A stretch of DNA of 64,000 nt from the NCBI GenBank assembly GCA_026981645.1, contig JALSII010000006.1, positions 98,564 through 162,563 on the forward strand, written 5' to 3'. Position 1 is the first letter of the stretch. Each line of letters begins with the position of its first letter. Position numbers and translations under genes: made by a program. This stretch comes from Hyphomicrobiales bacterium (GTDB lineage: Bacteria > Pseudomonadota > Alphaproteobacteria > Rhizobiales > Devosiaceae). A model generated the notes under the pieces. It saw only the letters and a program-made list of their open reading frames with translations. It made no database searches and was not told the origin of the DNA. Of this stretch, positions 53,713 through 62,841 are shown in pieces.

Positions 53713-54192
53713 TCAGCCTGGAACGAGTTCTGCCCCGGATATGGCATAGGCTTTACCAAATCCGGCATTAAAACTCGCCCGCTCCACAACCAGCTTCCAA
53801 TAGCCAAAGTCGGGCAGATCGATATAATTTTTAGCCTTTGGATGGTGGGCCAGAAACAGAGCGCGCATTGCGATGCGCTCGTCCTGCGGCACCCTGTGGG
53901 CGTGACAAAACATGCTGATGCGTGCATGAGCCATGGGGTCGCCCTTGCCCAACTCACCAATCAGAAGTGAGCAACGCCCATCCTTGGCCAGGGCAGCGGT
54001 ATGGGGTGCCAGCGCCGAGGTCAGCAAAACCGGGGTGCCATCATCAAGCGCTGCCATTGCCACCCGGCTGATGGCAGGGTGGCCTGTTCCATTTTCGATG
54101 GTGGAAAGGGTCCCATATCTGGCCCCGGCAATCATTTCTCTTACCCTTTTCAATATCTCCGGGGTGTTTTTCTGCAAAATATCTTTGTTCAT
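53713..54192 (-). CDS. Pyridoxamine 5'-phosphate oxidase-fold protein (HugZ-like)
   Basis: A 159-residue split-barrel flavin/heme-binding protein: ARYGTLSTIENGTGHPAISRVAMA, LLTSALAPHTAALAKDGRCSLL and HPKAKNYIDLPDFGYW. The pattern is that of the N-terminal barrel of HugZ/HutZ-type heme oxygenases, without their C-terminal DUF2470 domain. Ligand and activity are unproven. Convergent with the DUF2207 gene. Confidence 0.82.
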   Translation of the reverse strand: MNKDILQKNTPEILKRVREMIAGARYGTLSTIENGTGHPAISRVAMAALDDGTPVLLTSALAPHTAALAKDGRCSLLIGELGKGDPMAHARISMFCHAHRVPQDERIAMRALFLAHHPKAKNYIDLPDFGYWKLVVERASFNAGFGKAYAISGAELVPG

Positions 54193-54360
54193 TTTGGTTT
54201 TCTTTCACAAGAGACGGCAATGCACAAACCTGGCAGAGCTTCTGGAATAGAATTACCTGCAGTTGAGCAAACTGCCCACGGAGACAGATGCAACTGGCTG
54301 ATAGACAATTGCATTGTCACTTGCTAGGCAAGCCGCGTCTCAATCTGCCCCGGTTTTATC

Positions 54361-56388
54361 ATGCCCGAACTGCTTTTTGAAATCTTCTCCGAAGAAATCC
54401 CTGCCCGTCTGCAACGCCGCGCTGCAGAGGATCTGAAAAAAGCTGTTACCGGGGCACTGGTTGAAAATGGTTTGAGCTATAAAAGCGCTGCGGGGTTTGC
54501 CACTCCGCGCCGCCTTGCGGTGACGGTCACCGACATTCCCCCAACTTCTCCCGATACCAGCGAAAAACGAAAAGGCCCGCGCGTGGGTGCACCTGAGCAG
54601 GCTCTTGCCGGTTTTTTACGTGGAGCCGGCCTTGAAGATATCAGTCAGGCAACGATTGAATCGGACCCCAAAAAGGGTGAGTTCTATGTGGCACTCATTG
54701 AGAAAAAGGGCGCCGCAGCATCCCAAATTCTGGCCGAGTTACTGCCCAAGGTCATTGAAGGATTTCCCTGGGGCAAGCCCATGCGCTGGGGCGGGGGCCG
54801 CCTGCAATGGGTGCGCCCCATCCGGGCAATCACTGCAACCTTCGGCACCGAAAATGACGAACCGGAGGTGATTTCCTTTGAGGTCGGAGAGCTGACTTCG
54901 GGCCAGATCACATTCGGGCACCGGTTCATGGCCCCCGATGCTATCCGGGTGAAACGCTTTTCCGATTATTCCGCCTCCCTTGAACGTGCAAAAGTCGTGC
55001 TTGATCTGGACCGGCGCATGGACATTATCAAAAATGACGCCGAACATCTTGCGTTCGCCCAAGGGCTGAACATTGTCGAAGACAAGGGCTTGCTCGAAGA
55101 GGTGGCCGGACTTGTCGAATGGCCGGTGGCAATGATGGGAACGTTTGAACAGAGCTATCTGAAACTGCCCGAAGAGGTGATTATCACCACCATCAAGACC
55201 CACCAGAAATGTTTCTGCCTGCGCAATACCGAAAGCGGAAAACTGACGAACAGGTTCGTGGCGGTCTCCAATATGGAAGCCAGCGATGGGGGCAAAACCA
55301 TTGTCGCCGGCAATGAGCGGGTTATCGGAGCGCGGCTGTCCGATGCCATGTTTTTTTATGAAAATGACCTGGCCTCGCCGCTGGAAAACCTGTTGCCCAA
55401 ACTGAAGGATGTGGTGTTTCACAAAAAGCTGGGGACTCAGGCCGAGCGGATGGAACGGCTGGTCGCGTTGGCGGGAAAAATGGCGCCACGGGTGGGCGCT
55501 GACATTGAAGATACGCAGCGGGCCGCAAAACTGGCCAAGGCCGATCTGGTCAGCCAGATGGTGGTGGAGTTCCCCTCTTTGCAGGGGTTGATGGGGCGCT
55601 ATTATGCACTGGCGCAGGGTGAAAAACCAGAAGTCGCCGATGCCATCGAAAAGCACTACAAGCCCGCTGGCCCCGGCGATGCGGTGCCCACCGAACCGGT
55701 GGCGATTGCCGTGGCGCTGGCCGACAAGCTGGATATGCTCAGAGGGTTCTGGGCAGTGGATGAAAAACCCACCGGTTCGCGCGACCCCTTCGCATTGAGG
55801 CGGGCGGCGCTGGGGGTGATCCGAATTCTGATAGACAACAAAATTGAGTTCTCACTTGATGTGGAGCCCGACCTGCTGGGCTTTTTCCACGACCGGCTAA
55901 AGGTCTCGCTTCGTGACAAGGGCGCGCGCCACGATCTGGTGGATGCGGTAATCAGCGAAAAAAGCGACGACATGCTTGAGATCGTTCGACGCGTCAACGC
56001 TCTTTCGGAACTGCTCGACGAAGAAGCCGGGCAAAGCCTGCTTGCAGGTTACCGGCGTGCAGCAAACATTCTGGCTGCCGAAGAAAAGAAAGACGGCACC
56101 ACTTATCGGGGCGATGTAACCCCCGCCCTGTTGTCGGGCAAGGAGGAAACCACGCTCGCAACCGCTATTGATGCAACGCGCAATCAGGTTTCAGAACTGG
56201 TTAAATCGGACGACTACGCCGGTGCTATTTCCGCCCTCGCCCAACTGCGCGAGCCGGTGGATAATTTCTTTGAAGCGGTGCTTGTCAACGATGCCGACCC
56301 GGAAATTCGAAAGAACCGGTTGAACCTTCTGGCCCGGTTGCGCGACACCATGCATCTGGTGGCTGAATTTTCTAAAGTCAGCGGATAG
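54361..56388 (+). CDS. glyS: Glycyl-tRNA synthetase beta subunit
   Basis: A 675-residue beta subunit of the heterotetrameric bacterial GlyRS, carrying tRNA recognition. Signatures are [18 protein letters not shown] at the start, [31 protein letters not shown] and the C-terminal anticodon-binding region. Its partner glyQ is 284 bp away but in the opposite orientation, which is unusual. A bidirectional terminator lies 40-80 bp downstream. Confidence 0.96.
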   Translation: MPELLFEIFSEEIPARLQRRAAEDLKKAVTGALVENGLSYKSAAGFATPRRLAVTVTDIPPTSPDTSEKRKGPRVGAPEQALAGFLRGAGLEDISQATIESDPKKGEFYVALIEKKGAAASQILAELLPKVIEGFPWGKPMRWGGGRLQWVRPIRAITATFGTENDEPEVISFEVGELTSGQITFGHRFMAPDAIRVKRFSDYSASLERAKVVLDLDRRMDIIKNDAEHLAFAQGLNIVEDKGLLEEVAGLVEWPVAMMGTFEQSYLKLPEEVIITTIKTHQKCFCLRNTESGKLTNRFVAVSNMEASDGGKTIVAGNERVIGARLSDAMFFYENDLASPLENLLPKLKDVVFHKKLGTQAERMERLVALAGKMAPRVGADIEDTQRAAKLAKADLVSQMVVEFPSLQGLMGRYYALAQGEKPEVADAIEKHYKPAGPGDAVPTEPVAIAVALADKLDMLRGFWAVDEKPTGSRDPFALRRAALGVIRILIDNKIEFSLDVEPDLLGFFHDRLKVSLRDKGARHDLVDAVISEKSDDMLEIVRRVNALSELLDEEAGQSLLAGYRRAANILAAEEKKDGTTYRGDVTPALLSGKEETTLATAIDATRNQVSELVKSDDYAGAISALAQLREPVDNFFEAVLVNDADPEIRKNRLNLLARLRDTMHLVAEFSKVSG

Positions 56389-56587
56389 CTTGCGCTGAGC
56401 GCTTAAGCGTACAGTTTCGTTTGGTAAAAAGAAAAGAGGGAAGTCCATCATCCTGGTCTCCCCTCTTTTTGTGTTTTTCTTTTCTGGAATAGCCGTCTTT
56501 GGCTTTGACTACGCGCTGGCGGAATTTTTCGTTTCCCAATGCCCGCGCCGCCAGATTGGGCGGCGGTTTTACGCGCTTACCTTTCAT
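56378..56587 (-). CDS. ArfA-like alternative ribosome-rescue factor with in-frame terminator
   Basis: A 69-residue basic protein. Residues 11-43 (NLAARAL, then [11 protein letters not shown] and [11 protein letters not shown]) resemble the core of E. coli ArfA, where FRQRV is followed by a Lys-rich stretch and Y-x-RKxKH. ArfA binds stalled ribosomes and recruits RF2 when no stop codon is present. AGGAG nine bases before ATG 56587 supports translation. An intrinsic terminator lies inside the frame at codons 40-54, before the stop at 56378, so most transcripts would be non-stop and encode about 54 residues. It follows glyQ by 84 bp and overlaps the end of glyS by 11 bp. Similarity was judged by eye. 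Confidence 0.65.
   Translation of the reverse strand: MKGKRVKPPPNLAARALGNEKFRQRVVKAKDGYSRKEKHKKRGDQDDGLPSFLFTKRNCTLKRSAQAIR
56426..56469. terminator. Bidirectional terminator inside the ArfA-like gene and after glyS
   Basis: AAAAGAGGGGA pairs with TTCCCTCTTTT (11 bp, one G-U), with CCA/TGG able to extend the stem. Minus strand: followed by TTTTCTTTTT. Plus strand: followed by T5, GTG and T5. It can end glyS transcripts and, on the other strand, transcripts of glyQ and the ArfA-like gene before its stop codon. Confidence 0.85.
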
Positions 56588-56671
56588 TTGTCTGCTCCTA
56601 TTCAGATTGCCCGGCACATATAGGCACTGAAGGCGAGCTTGTCGAACTCTGGCGCACGGGTGCGTGGAGAA

Positions 56672-57598
56672 TCAGGTTGCCCCGCCGCCCTCGGTCTGCA
56701 TCCATGCTGCTCCACAGGCCTTGGACAGCTCGCGGATGCGCAGGATATAACCCTGACGTTCTGTGGCGGAGATGACCCCACGCGCATCGAGCATATTGAA
56801 AATGTGGGCAGACTTGAGCATCTGCTCATAGGCCGGAACAGCCATGGGCGCCCGGTTGGTATTTCCATCACTTGCCGCCAGTATTGCCCGGCATTCCCCT
56901 TCAGCATCCTCGAAATGACGGAACAGGATTTCGGTGTCGGCAACCTCGAAATTATAACGCGAGCTCTCCTGCTCATTTTGCAGGAACACTTCACCATAGG
57001 TGACTTTATTTTTCCCCTTCCCGCCGTTGAAATTCAGGTCATAGACGTTCTCGACATTCTGGATATACATGGCCAGCCGCTCCAGCCCGTAGGTAAGCTC
57101 CCCCGAAACCGGGTTGCATTCGAACCCCGCCACCTGCTGGAAATAGGTGAACTGGGAGACTTCCATGCCGTCGCACCACACCTCCCAGCCCAAACCCCAG
57201 GCACCAAGGGTAGGGTTTTCCCAATCGTCCTCGACAAAGCGCAAATCATGCAGTTTTTTGTCAATGCCAATGGCATAAAGAGACCTGAGATAAAGCTCCT
57301 GGATGTCATCGGGTGAAGGCTTGAGGATAACCTGAAACTGGTAATAGTGCTGGAGCCGGTTGGGGTTTTCTCCATAGCGCCCGTCGGTGGGGCGGCGCGA
57401 GGGCTGCACATAGGCCGCATTCCAGGATTTTGGCCCCAGCGCGCGCAGGGTTGTGGCCACATGGGAGGTCCCTGCCCCCATCTGCATGTCATAGGGCTGC
57501 AAAATCACGCAGCCCTGCTCAGCCCAATATTGCTGCAGGGTCAAAATCATGCCCTGAAACGAGCGCTTGGGGTCCATATTCGGCGTGGTGTTATTCAT
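56672..57598 (-). CDS. glyQ: Glycyl-tRNA synthetase alpha subunit
   Basis: A 308-residue class II catalytic subunit, making glycyl-adenylate and charging tRNA-Gly with GlyS. Features are [53 protein letters not shown] and [10 protein letters not shown]. Start at 57598 is set by family alignment; longer in-frame sequence upstream is unsupported. The ArfA-like gene follows on the same strand. Confidence 0.96.
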   Translation of the reverse strand: MNNTTPNMDPKRSFQGMILTLQQYWAEQGCVILQPYDMQMGAGTSHVATTLRALGPKSWNAAYVQPSRRPTDGRYGENPNRLQHYYQFQVILKPSPDDIQELYLRSLYAIGIDKKLHDLRFVEDDWENPTLGAWGLGWEVWCDGMEVSQFTYFQQVAGFECNPVSGELTYGLERLAMYIQNVENVYDLNFNGGKGKNKVTYGEVFLQNEQESSRYNFEVADTEILFRHFEDAEGECRAILAASDGNTNRAPMAVPAYEQMLKSAHIFNMLDARGVISATERQGYILRIRELSKACGAAWMQTEGGGAT

Positions 57599-57738
57599 TT
57601 TCAGCGCTGGCCTGACATTCTGTTCAGTAGACTTGTGGTTCAGTCTTGTTTTTTGACATGGCAATGATCATTTGGGGCAAAGCTGTAAGCGTCAGCAAAG
57701 GACGGGTCAAGCCTGTCTCACCATGGACAGGGGTTGAG

Positions 57739-58809
57739 ATGAAAAACAACAAATTCGCCAGCGCAATCGAATACGCCCGTGCCAACAAGGGAATGCATGA
57801 ACTGGCCATTGTCGCGCAAAACAGCAAAACCGGCGAAGAGGCATCCGGTTTCAAAGGCGCACTGAACGGGAAGGATATAGGCCCGGATACGCCCTATTTC
57901 CTGGCCAGCGCCACCAAGCTGTTTGTCACCGCCCTCATCATGCAGCAGGTTGAAAAAGGGCAGTTGGAACTGAAAGCTCCCATCACCACTTTTTTCGCGC
58001 CTGGTCGGCTGGAAGGACTGCATATGCTCAGCGGCGTTGACCACACCTCAAAAATCACTGTTGAGAACCTGCTGGCCCACACTTCCGGACTGCCCGACTA
58101 TTTTGAACAAAAGCAGCAGGATGGTTCTGTTTTTGCCCGCGACATTCTCGCTGGAAAAGACAAATCCTTCACGGTTGAAACCGTCATTGACATGGTGCGT
58201 GGTGGGATGAAACCCGCTTTTTCTCCAGCAAAACCGGGTCGGGCCTTTTATTCCGATACCAATTATCAGTTGCTGACCGCCATAATCGAAAAAGTTCTCG
58301 GCATCAGTTTTTCCGAGGCGGTTGCCAAAAACATCACTTCCCCCCTGGGGCTTAAAAACACCTGGGTTTTTGATGTTGAGGGCCCTGAGCGGGAACGGAC
58401 AATCATTCCTTTGCGCAATGGAAACAAACAGCTTGATATTCCGCTTGCCATGACCAGTGTTGCCGGGGATGGAGGCATTGTTTCCAGTGCCGCTGACGGA
58501 CTTGTCTTCATCAAAGCGTTTTTTGAAGGGGAACTTTTTTCGCCCGAACTGCTGAACCAGATTACAGCACGATGGCGGCGGATATTCTTTCCCCTGCAAT
58601 ATGGCACGGGGGTGATGCTGTTCCGGCTTCCCTCAATCCTGACATTGTTTCAGAAACAACCCGACCTGATCGGTCATTCGGGGATTTCCGGTGCTTTTCT
58701 TTTTGCCGAACCTGAAAACCAGATATTCATATCCGGCACTGTCAACCAGCTTGCGTCGCGCTCACTGCCCTATCAGGTCATCTCCAGGGCGGTCCCCGCT
58801 CTACGATAA
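57739..58809 (+). CDS. Serine hydrolase of the beta-lactamase (class C) family
   Basis: A 356-residue penicillin-binding-protein-fold hydrolase. The nucleophile Ser and Lys are in LASATKLF (SxxK), the second motif is YSDTNYQ (YxN) and HSGISG replaces KTG. No signal peptide is visible from this start, suggesting a cytoplasmic esterase or peptidase rather than an antibiotic-resistance enzyme. ATG 57739 was chosen with GGGG and GAG upstream; frame is open to 57646. Confidence 0.85.
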   Translation: MKNNKFASAIEYARANKGMHELAIVAQNSKTGEEASGFKGALNGKDIGPDTPYFLASATKLFVTALIMQQVEKGQLELKAPITTFFAPGRLEGLHMLSGVDHTSKITVENLLAHTSGLPDYFEQKQQDGSVFARDILAGKDKSFTVETVIDMVRGGMKPAFSPAKPGRAFYSDTNYQLLTAIIEKVLGISFSEAVAKNITSPLGLKNTWVFDVEGPERERTIIPLRNGNKQLDIPLAMTSVAGDGGIVSSAADGLVFIKAFFEGELFSPELLNQITARWRRIFFPLQYGTGVMLFRLPSILTLFQKQPDLIGHSGISGAFLFAEPENQIFISGTVNQLASRSLPYQVISRAVPALR

Positions 58810-58819
58810 CCGCTGAAGT

Positions 58820-59056
58820 TCAGTCTTTGTCCTGCCCGTCGTTTTTCCCGGTGTTGTTTTTGTCACCGGGGCGAAACACTCCGTCCTGATCGCGTTTCAG
58901 TTCCACAACGCCGGGGCGCTTGCGCTCCTTCAGGTCGCGTTCACGGGTGGCCTTGTCAATGTCGGCAAAGCGCTGTTTCCAGTCGCGAAGAATTTTCCGG
59001 ATGCCAAAATAGATGGCTCCGAAAATCAGAATATAGAGCAGCAGGCGCAATACCAA
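58820..59056 (-). CDS. Small membrane-anchored hypothetical protein
   Basis: A 78-residue protein with one N-terminal helix (LRLLLYILIFGAIYFGI) and a charged Lys/Arg/Asp tail. TTG start at 59056 is supported by AGGAG nine bases upstream. It is 12 bp after sppA on the same strand and is probably translated with it; function unknown. Confidence 0.75.
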   Translation of the reverse strand: MVLRLLLYILIFGAIYFGIRKILRDWKQRFADIDKATRERDLKERKRPGVVELKRDQDGVFRPGDKNNTGKNDGQDKD

Positions 59057-59068
59057 AGCTTTGTTCTC

Positions 59069-59947
59069 CTAAAGCCCGAAGCGCGACCACAGGGCCCTGT
59101 CTTCCACCGCACTAATAATGTCCGCGCCGATGCCTTCACTGACCTGAGAGGAAAACCCGAAAGAGGGCATGGAAAACATAGGGCGCCTGGCTTTGATGGG
59201 CACGAGTTTCACATCTTCTCCATAGCGCTTTTGCAGTTCCGAATGCATATCGCCCAACGCATCGACAAGTCCCAGTTCCAAGCCACGCACCGCAGTCCAC
59301 CACTCGCCGGTGAACAGTTTGTCATCAGGCGCTTTGAGCTTGCTGCCCCGGTGCATTTTCACGTGATCTATGAATACTTTGTGGATGTCGTTTTCAAACA
59401 TTTTCAGGCGCTCCACATCAGCCTTTTTTTCCGCCACGAACGGGTCAAGCATGGATTTGTTTTTACCCGCGGTATGTATCCGGCGTTTGACGCCAATCTT
59501 TGCGATGGCCTCTTCAAAGCCGAAACCGGCAAAAATCACGCCTATGGAGCCCACGATCGAGGAGGGGTCGGCGATGACCTCATCCCCGGCAACGGCGATA
59601 AAATAGCCTCCAGAAGCTGCAGCATCTTCGATGAATATCAGCGCCCTCTTACGGTGCTGGTCGGCAAGCTGGCGAATGCGGTTGGACACCAGCCGCGACT
59701 GGACCGCCGAGCCTCCGGGAGAATTGATGACGATGGCCACAGCCTCAGCGCGCTTCATTTTGAAGGCTTTTTCCAACAGCGGGCCGACACTTTGGATGTT
59801 GATACGGCCGGGCTTTTGTTCAGCGGTAATAGCTCCATAGAGGCGCACTACCGGTACCACGGGGTTTTTCAGGCCCAGTGCTTCCTGTGTTTTGCCCCAA
59901 AGAGAACCAATGGTTGCTCCCAGCCGGCCCGCAGTTTCATCAGCCAT
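59069..59947 (-). CDS. S49 family peptidase (SppA/SohB-like)
   Basis: A 292-residue serine peptidase of the signal-peptide-peptidase family. Ser112 in AAASGGYF and Lys164 in GKNKSMLDPF form the dyad; INSPGGS is the oxyanion-region motif. No N-terminal membrane helix is obvious, unlike SohB. It probably degrades leftover signal peptides or membrane-protein fragments. Confidence 0.9.
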   Translation of the reverse strand: MADETAGRLGATIGSLWGKTQEALGLKNPVVPVVRLYGAITAEQKPGRINIQSVGPLLEKAFKMKRAEAVAIVINSPGGSAVQSRLVSNRIRQLADQHRKRALIFIEDAAASGGYFIAVAGDEVIADPSSIVGSIGVIFAGFGFEEAIAKIGVKRRIHTAGKNKSMLDPFVAEKKADVERLKMFENDIHKVFIDHVKMHRGSKLKAPDDKLFTGEWWTAVRGLELGLVDALGDMHSELQKRYGEDVKLVPIKARRPMFSMPSFGFSSQVSEGIGADIISAVEDRALWSRFGL

Positions 59948-60010
59948 TTTGCTTTTCTCTCATTCGAATTAACATCAAAGTGCACTTCATTTAGTCATCA
60001 GAGGTACAAG

Positions 60011-60796
60011 TTACCAGAGCAGAGCACTTTCTCCACGAAAAATCCGATCGGTTTTTGTGTTGAACCTGCGTCCGTCTTGTGTATGCAGAACAAGGGGCGA
60101 GAGCAACTTCAAGGGCGCGCGTGAGCCTTTTATGCCGCGAACCAAAACTCTGGAAGCAATCCCGTCGGGCCTTGGTACAATGGGCAACACAGTGATTGCG
60201 CCAAAGCGATTGGCAAACGCAGCCAGAAGGTTGGGCAGCGCACTGGCCAGGTGGATGAAGATGGTTTCACCACCCGGGCTGGCACTGGCAGCCGCAGTTC
60301 TCACCCAGAGCTCAAGTTGATCGGCCCCCATTTGGCGCGCCGTGGCACGGCCTGTGTCCGGGGACGGTGTGCCCGATGCTGTATCAAAGAAAGGCGGGTT
60401 GGCGATAACCGAGCTGAAATGATCAGTTTTCAGCCCCGCCGCCTCGCGTTCACTTCCCCTGACAGTGACATCAAGGCAAATAGTCATGGCCCTTTTTGAA
60501 AATCCATTCCTTTGCAAATTGAAACTTGCCAGTTCAAGAACTTCACTCTGCTTTTCAACCAGGACCATCTCGCCTGCGGGCAGATTTTTCATAACACAAC
60601 AGGCAGCTGCACCGACGCCAGCTCCAAGCTCAAGAATGCGCTCACTGCCGGGGCTGACGGAGGCAGCCAAAAGCACGGAATCCATTCCGGCACGGAAGCC
60701 CTCACGGGGCTGGGCAATCAACACCCTTCCACCAAGGAAGCTGTCTCTGGTGCAAGCGCTCGTTTTCATCATATCTTCTTTTGCATTTTGTGACAT
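60011..60796 (-). CDS. SAM-dependent N6-adenine methyltransferase (TrmN6-like)
   Basis: About 261 residues. The SAM-binding motif I is ILELGAGVGAAACC, and motif IV is NPPFFD, the signature of N6-adenine methylation. Pattern and length match tRNA1(Val) adenine-37 N6-methyltransferases, although related RNA methyltransferases cannot be excluded. Start is uncertain: ATGs at 60796, 60772 and 60769 are in frame. Divergent from the polyprenyl synthase gene. Confidence 0.82.
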   Translation of the reverse strand: MSQNAKEDMMKTSACTRDSFLGGRVLIAQPREGFRAGMDSVLLAASVSPGSERILELGAGVGAAACCVMKNLPAGEMVLVEKQSEVLELASFNLQRNGFSKRAMTICLDVTVRGSEREAAGLKTDHFSSVIANPPFFDTASGTPSPDTGRATARQMGADQLELWVRTAAASASPGGETIFIHLASALPNLLAAFANRFGAITVLPIVPRPDGIASRVLVRGIKGSRAPLKLLSPLVLHTQDGRRFNTKTDRIFRGESALLW

Positions 60797-60892
60797 ATCG
60801 GTTAGCAAATTGACGCACCTGTTTCCGGCGTTGCACAGCATATGTGGTTTGTGCATGCAGGCTCAACAGTATATGGACGTGTTAGTACACAA

Positions 60893-61927
60893 ATGAACGG
60901 TTCGAGCATGATCGATTCGCAAGTTTCCTCCTCTATCGAAAGCTCCGGCAGATCCCCCATGGACGCGCTTATCAGCGTAACCTCTGCTGACATGGAGGCG
61001 GTCAATACCCTTATTCTGTCCAAAGCAAAGTCCCATGTGGAAATGGTGCCGGCCATCGCCCGCCACCTGATTGATGCGGGGGGAAAACGTCTGCGCCCCA
61101 TGCTCACCTTGGCAGCGGCGCAACTTGTGGGGGCCACTTCAGGCCACCAGATCTCCTATGCGGCAGCGCTGGAATTCATGCACAATGCAACCCTGCTGCA
61201 TGATGATGTAGTGGACGAAAGCGAAATGCGGCGCGGCAAGCCTGCCGCCCGCAAAATCTGGGGAAACCAGGCCAGCGTTCTGGTGGGGGATTTTCTGCTC
61301 GGACAGGCCTTTATGATGATGGTAGATGCGGGAAGCCTCCCTGCCCTCAAAGTGCTTTCCAGCGCCGCGGCCACCATTGCCGAGGGCGAGGTGCTCCAGT
61401 TGAGCGTTGCAACAAATCTGGATACGAGCGAGGAAGAATATTTTGAGGTGATCGGGGCCAAAACTGCCGCTTTGTTCGAAGCCGCCACGGAGGTGGGTGC
61501 GATGGCAGGGGAACCCGTGGAAGCAGAGCGGGCTGCGCTGGCGCTTTACGGACGCGAGCTGGGGGTTGCCTTTCAGCTTGTTGATGATGTGCTCGATTAT
61601 GGAGGCGCCGGAGGTGTTCTGGGCAAAAATACCGGGGACGATCTGCGCGAGGGCAAGATGACATTGCCCATCATTGTTGCGCTGAAGTCCGCTACAGGGG
61701 ATGAGCGGGCGCTGATCGCTGAAGCTCTTGGCGATGACACGGTTGATGCGCACCGATTTGGTATAATTCTGGACATTGTAAAGCGTCATGGTGGGCTGAA
61801 TTATACGCTGGAGCATGCCCATAAACATGCGCAGGCTGCCCGTACTGCCCTTGATTCCCTCCCGGCATCTGAACTCAGGGACATTCTGGCCAATATGGGC
61901 GACTATTGTGTGGGGCGGGCTTACTAA
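60893..61927 (+). CDS. Polyprenyl diphosphate synthase (ubiquinone side chain)
   Basis: About 344 residues. Both aspartate-rich motifs are present: LLHDDVVDESEMRRGKPA (first) and QLVDDVLDYGG (second). GGKRLRPML is the substrate-binding motif. This type makes the octa- or decaprenyl chain of ubiquinone; chain length cannot be read here. Start uncertain (60842, 60893 and 60908 possible). Sits near ispE, with which it shares the isoprenoid pathway. Confidence 0.92.
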   Translation: MNGSSMIDSQVSSSIESSGRSPMDALISVTSADMEAVNTLILSKAKSHVEMVPAIARHLIDAGGKRLRPMLTLAAAQLVGATSGHQISYAAALEFMHNATLLHDDVVDESEMRRGKPAARKIWGNQASVLVGDFLLGQAFMMMVDAGSLPALKVLSSAAATIAEGEVLQLSVATNLDTSEEEYFEVIGAKTAALFEAATEVGAMAGEPVEAERAALALYGRELGVAFQLVDDVLDYGGAGGVLGKNTGDDLREGKMTLPIIVALKSATGDERALIAEALGDDTVDAHRFGIILDIVKRHGGLNYTLEHAHKHAQAARTALDSLPASELRDILANMGDYCVGRAY

Positions 61928-61937
61928 CTCCCCAACT

Positions 61938-62810
61938 TCATTTCAGCATCGGGGCTGAAACAACCCAATATTGCGGCCAGCGTCGCTGAGCCGCCTTTGC
62001 CACCAGTGTGGCCTGTTGTTCATTGTCGAAAAGTCCAAACACCGTCGCCCCAGAGCCTGACATGCGGGCAAAAAGGCAGTCGGACTGGCTCTCCAGAAAG
62101 CAGGTGAGTTGAGTGATTTGAGGGACCAGTTCCTGCGCTGGAGCGACGAGATCATTGCGGGTGGTTTTCAACCAGTCCACCAACACAGACAATTTAGGAA
62201 GGCTTTGGGGAAACGCTGGCATGGATGTATTGTTTCTGTTTTCCAGACGAGAAAAAACATCCGCTGTGCGTATGTGTTTTTTTGGATTGACCAGCACCAG
62301 ATGCGCCTCTGGAAGAGCATCTGCGAGGCGAAGTTTTTCCCCAATTCCTGCCATAATTTGTGGCTTTTGCAACAGGCAAGCTGGCACATCAGCGCCAAGT
62401 TGTACCGCCAACACATCGAGTTCTGAACGTTCGACCGGCAATCGAGCCAGCCTTTCAAGAATTCTCAACATCGCTGCGGCATTCGAAGAACCACCACCAA
62501 TACCGGAGGCTACGGGCAGGTTCTTGGTAAGCTTGACTTCCACCCCGGCAGGCAAATGTTCCGGGAATTTCTCCCGGAAGGCCGCAATCGCATCCAATAC
62601 CAGATTTTGCCCGCTGCCGTGCAGGCCAGAGGCAAATGGACCGTCCAGTTTGAGGTTATCCATATTTCCTGGCCGGGCAGCCAGCTGATCTCCTGTTCCG
62701 GCAAAAACCACAAGACTTTGGAGCAGGTGATAACCATCAGCGCGCTGACCAACGACGTGTAGCGCAAGGTTGATTTTTGCCGGTGAAAAGCGGGTAATCC
62801 AGTTGGTCAT
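61938..62810 (-). CDS. ispE: 4-diphosphocytidyl-2-C-methyl-D-erythritol kinase
   Basis: A 290-residue GHMP kinase of the MEP pathway. Features: FSPAKINLALHVVGQRADGYH, the ATP loop PVASGIGGGSSNAAA and the C-terminal ARMSGSGATVFGLF. ATG 62810 is preferred over 62834 because it begins the family pattern. Convergent with the polyprenyl synthase gene, 10 bp apart. Confidence 0.95.
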   Translation of the reverse strand: MTNWITRFSPAKINLALHVVGQRADGYHLLQSLVVFAGTGDQLAARPGNMDNLKLDGPFASGLHGSGQNLVLDAIAAFREKFPEHLPAGVEVKLTKNLPVASGIGGGSSNAAAMLRILERLARLPVERSELDVLAVQLGADVPACLLQKPQIMAGIGEKLRLADALPEAHLVLVNPKKHIRTADVFSRLENRNNTSMPAFPQSLPKLSVLVDWLKTTRNDLVAPAQELVPQITQLTCFLESQSDCLFARMSGSGATVFGLFDNEQQATLVAKAAQRRWPQYWVVSAPMLK

Positions 62811-62841
62811 GGAGTTCTCTTGAGCCAGGATCAAAAATCTC

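Noticed and set aside
54739..55656. 305-codon minus-strand frame
   Set aside because: Antisense to glyS, without recognisable motifs.
57739..58809. Serine hydrolase considered as an antibiotic-resistance beta-lactamase
   Set aside because: Third motif is HSG rather than KTG and no signal peptide is seen; an esterase or peptidase is more likely.
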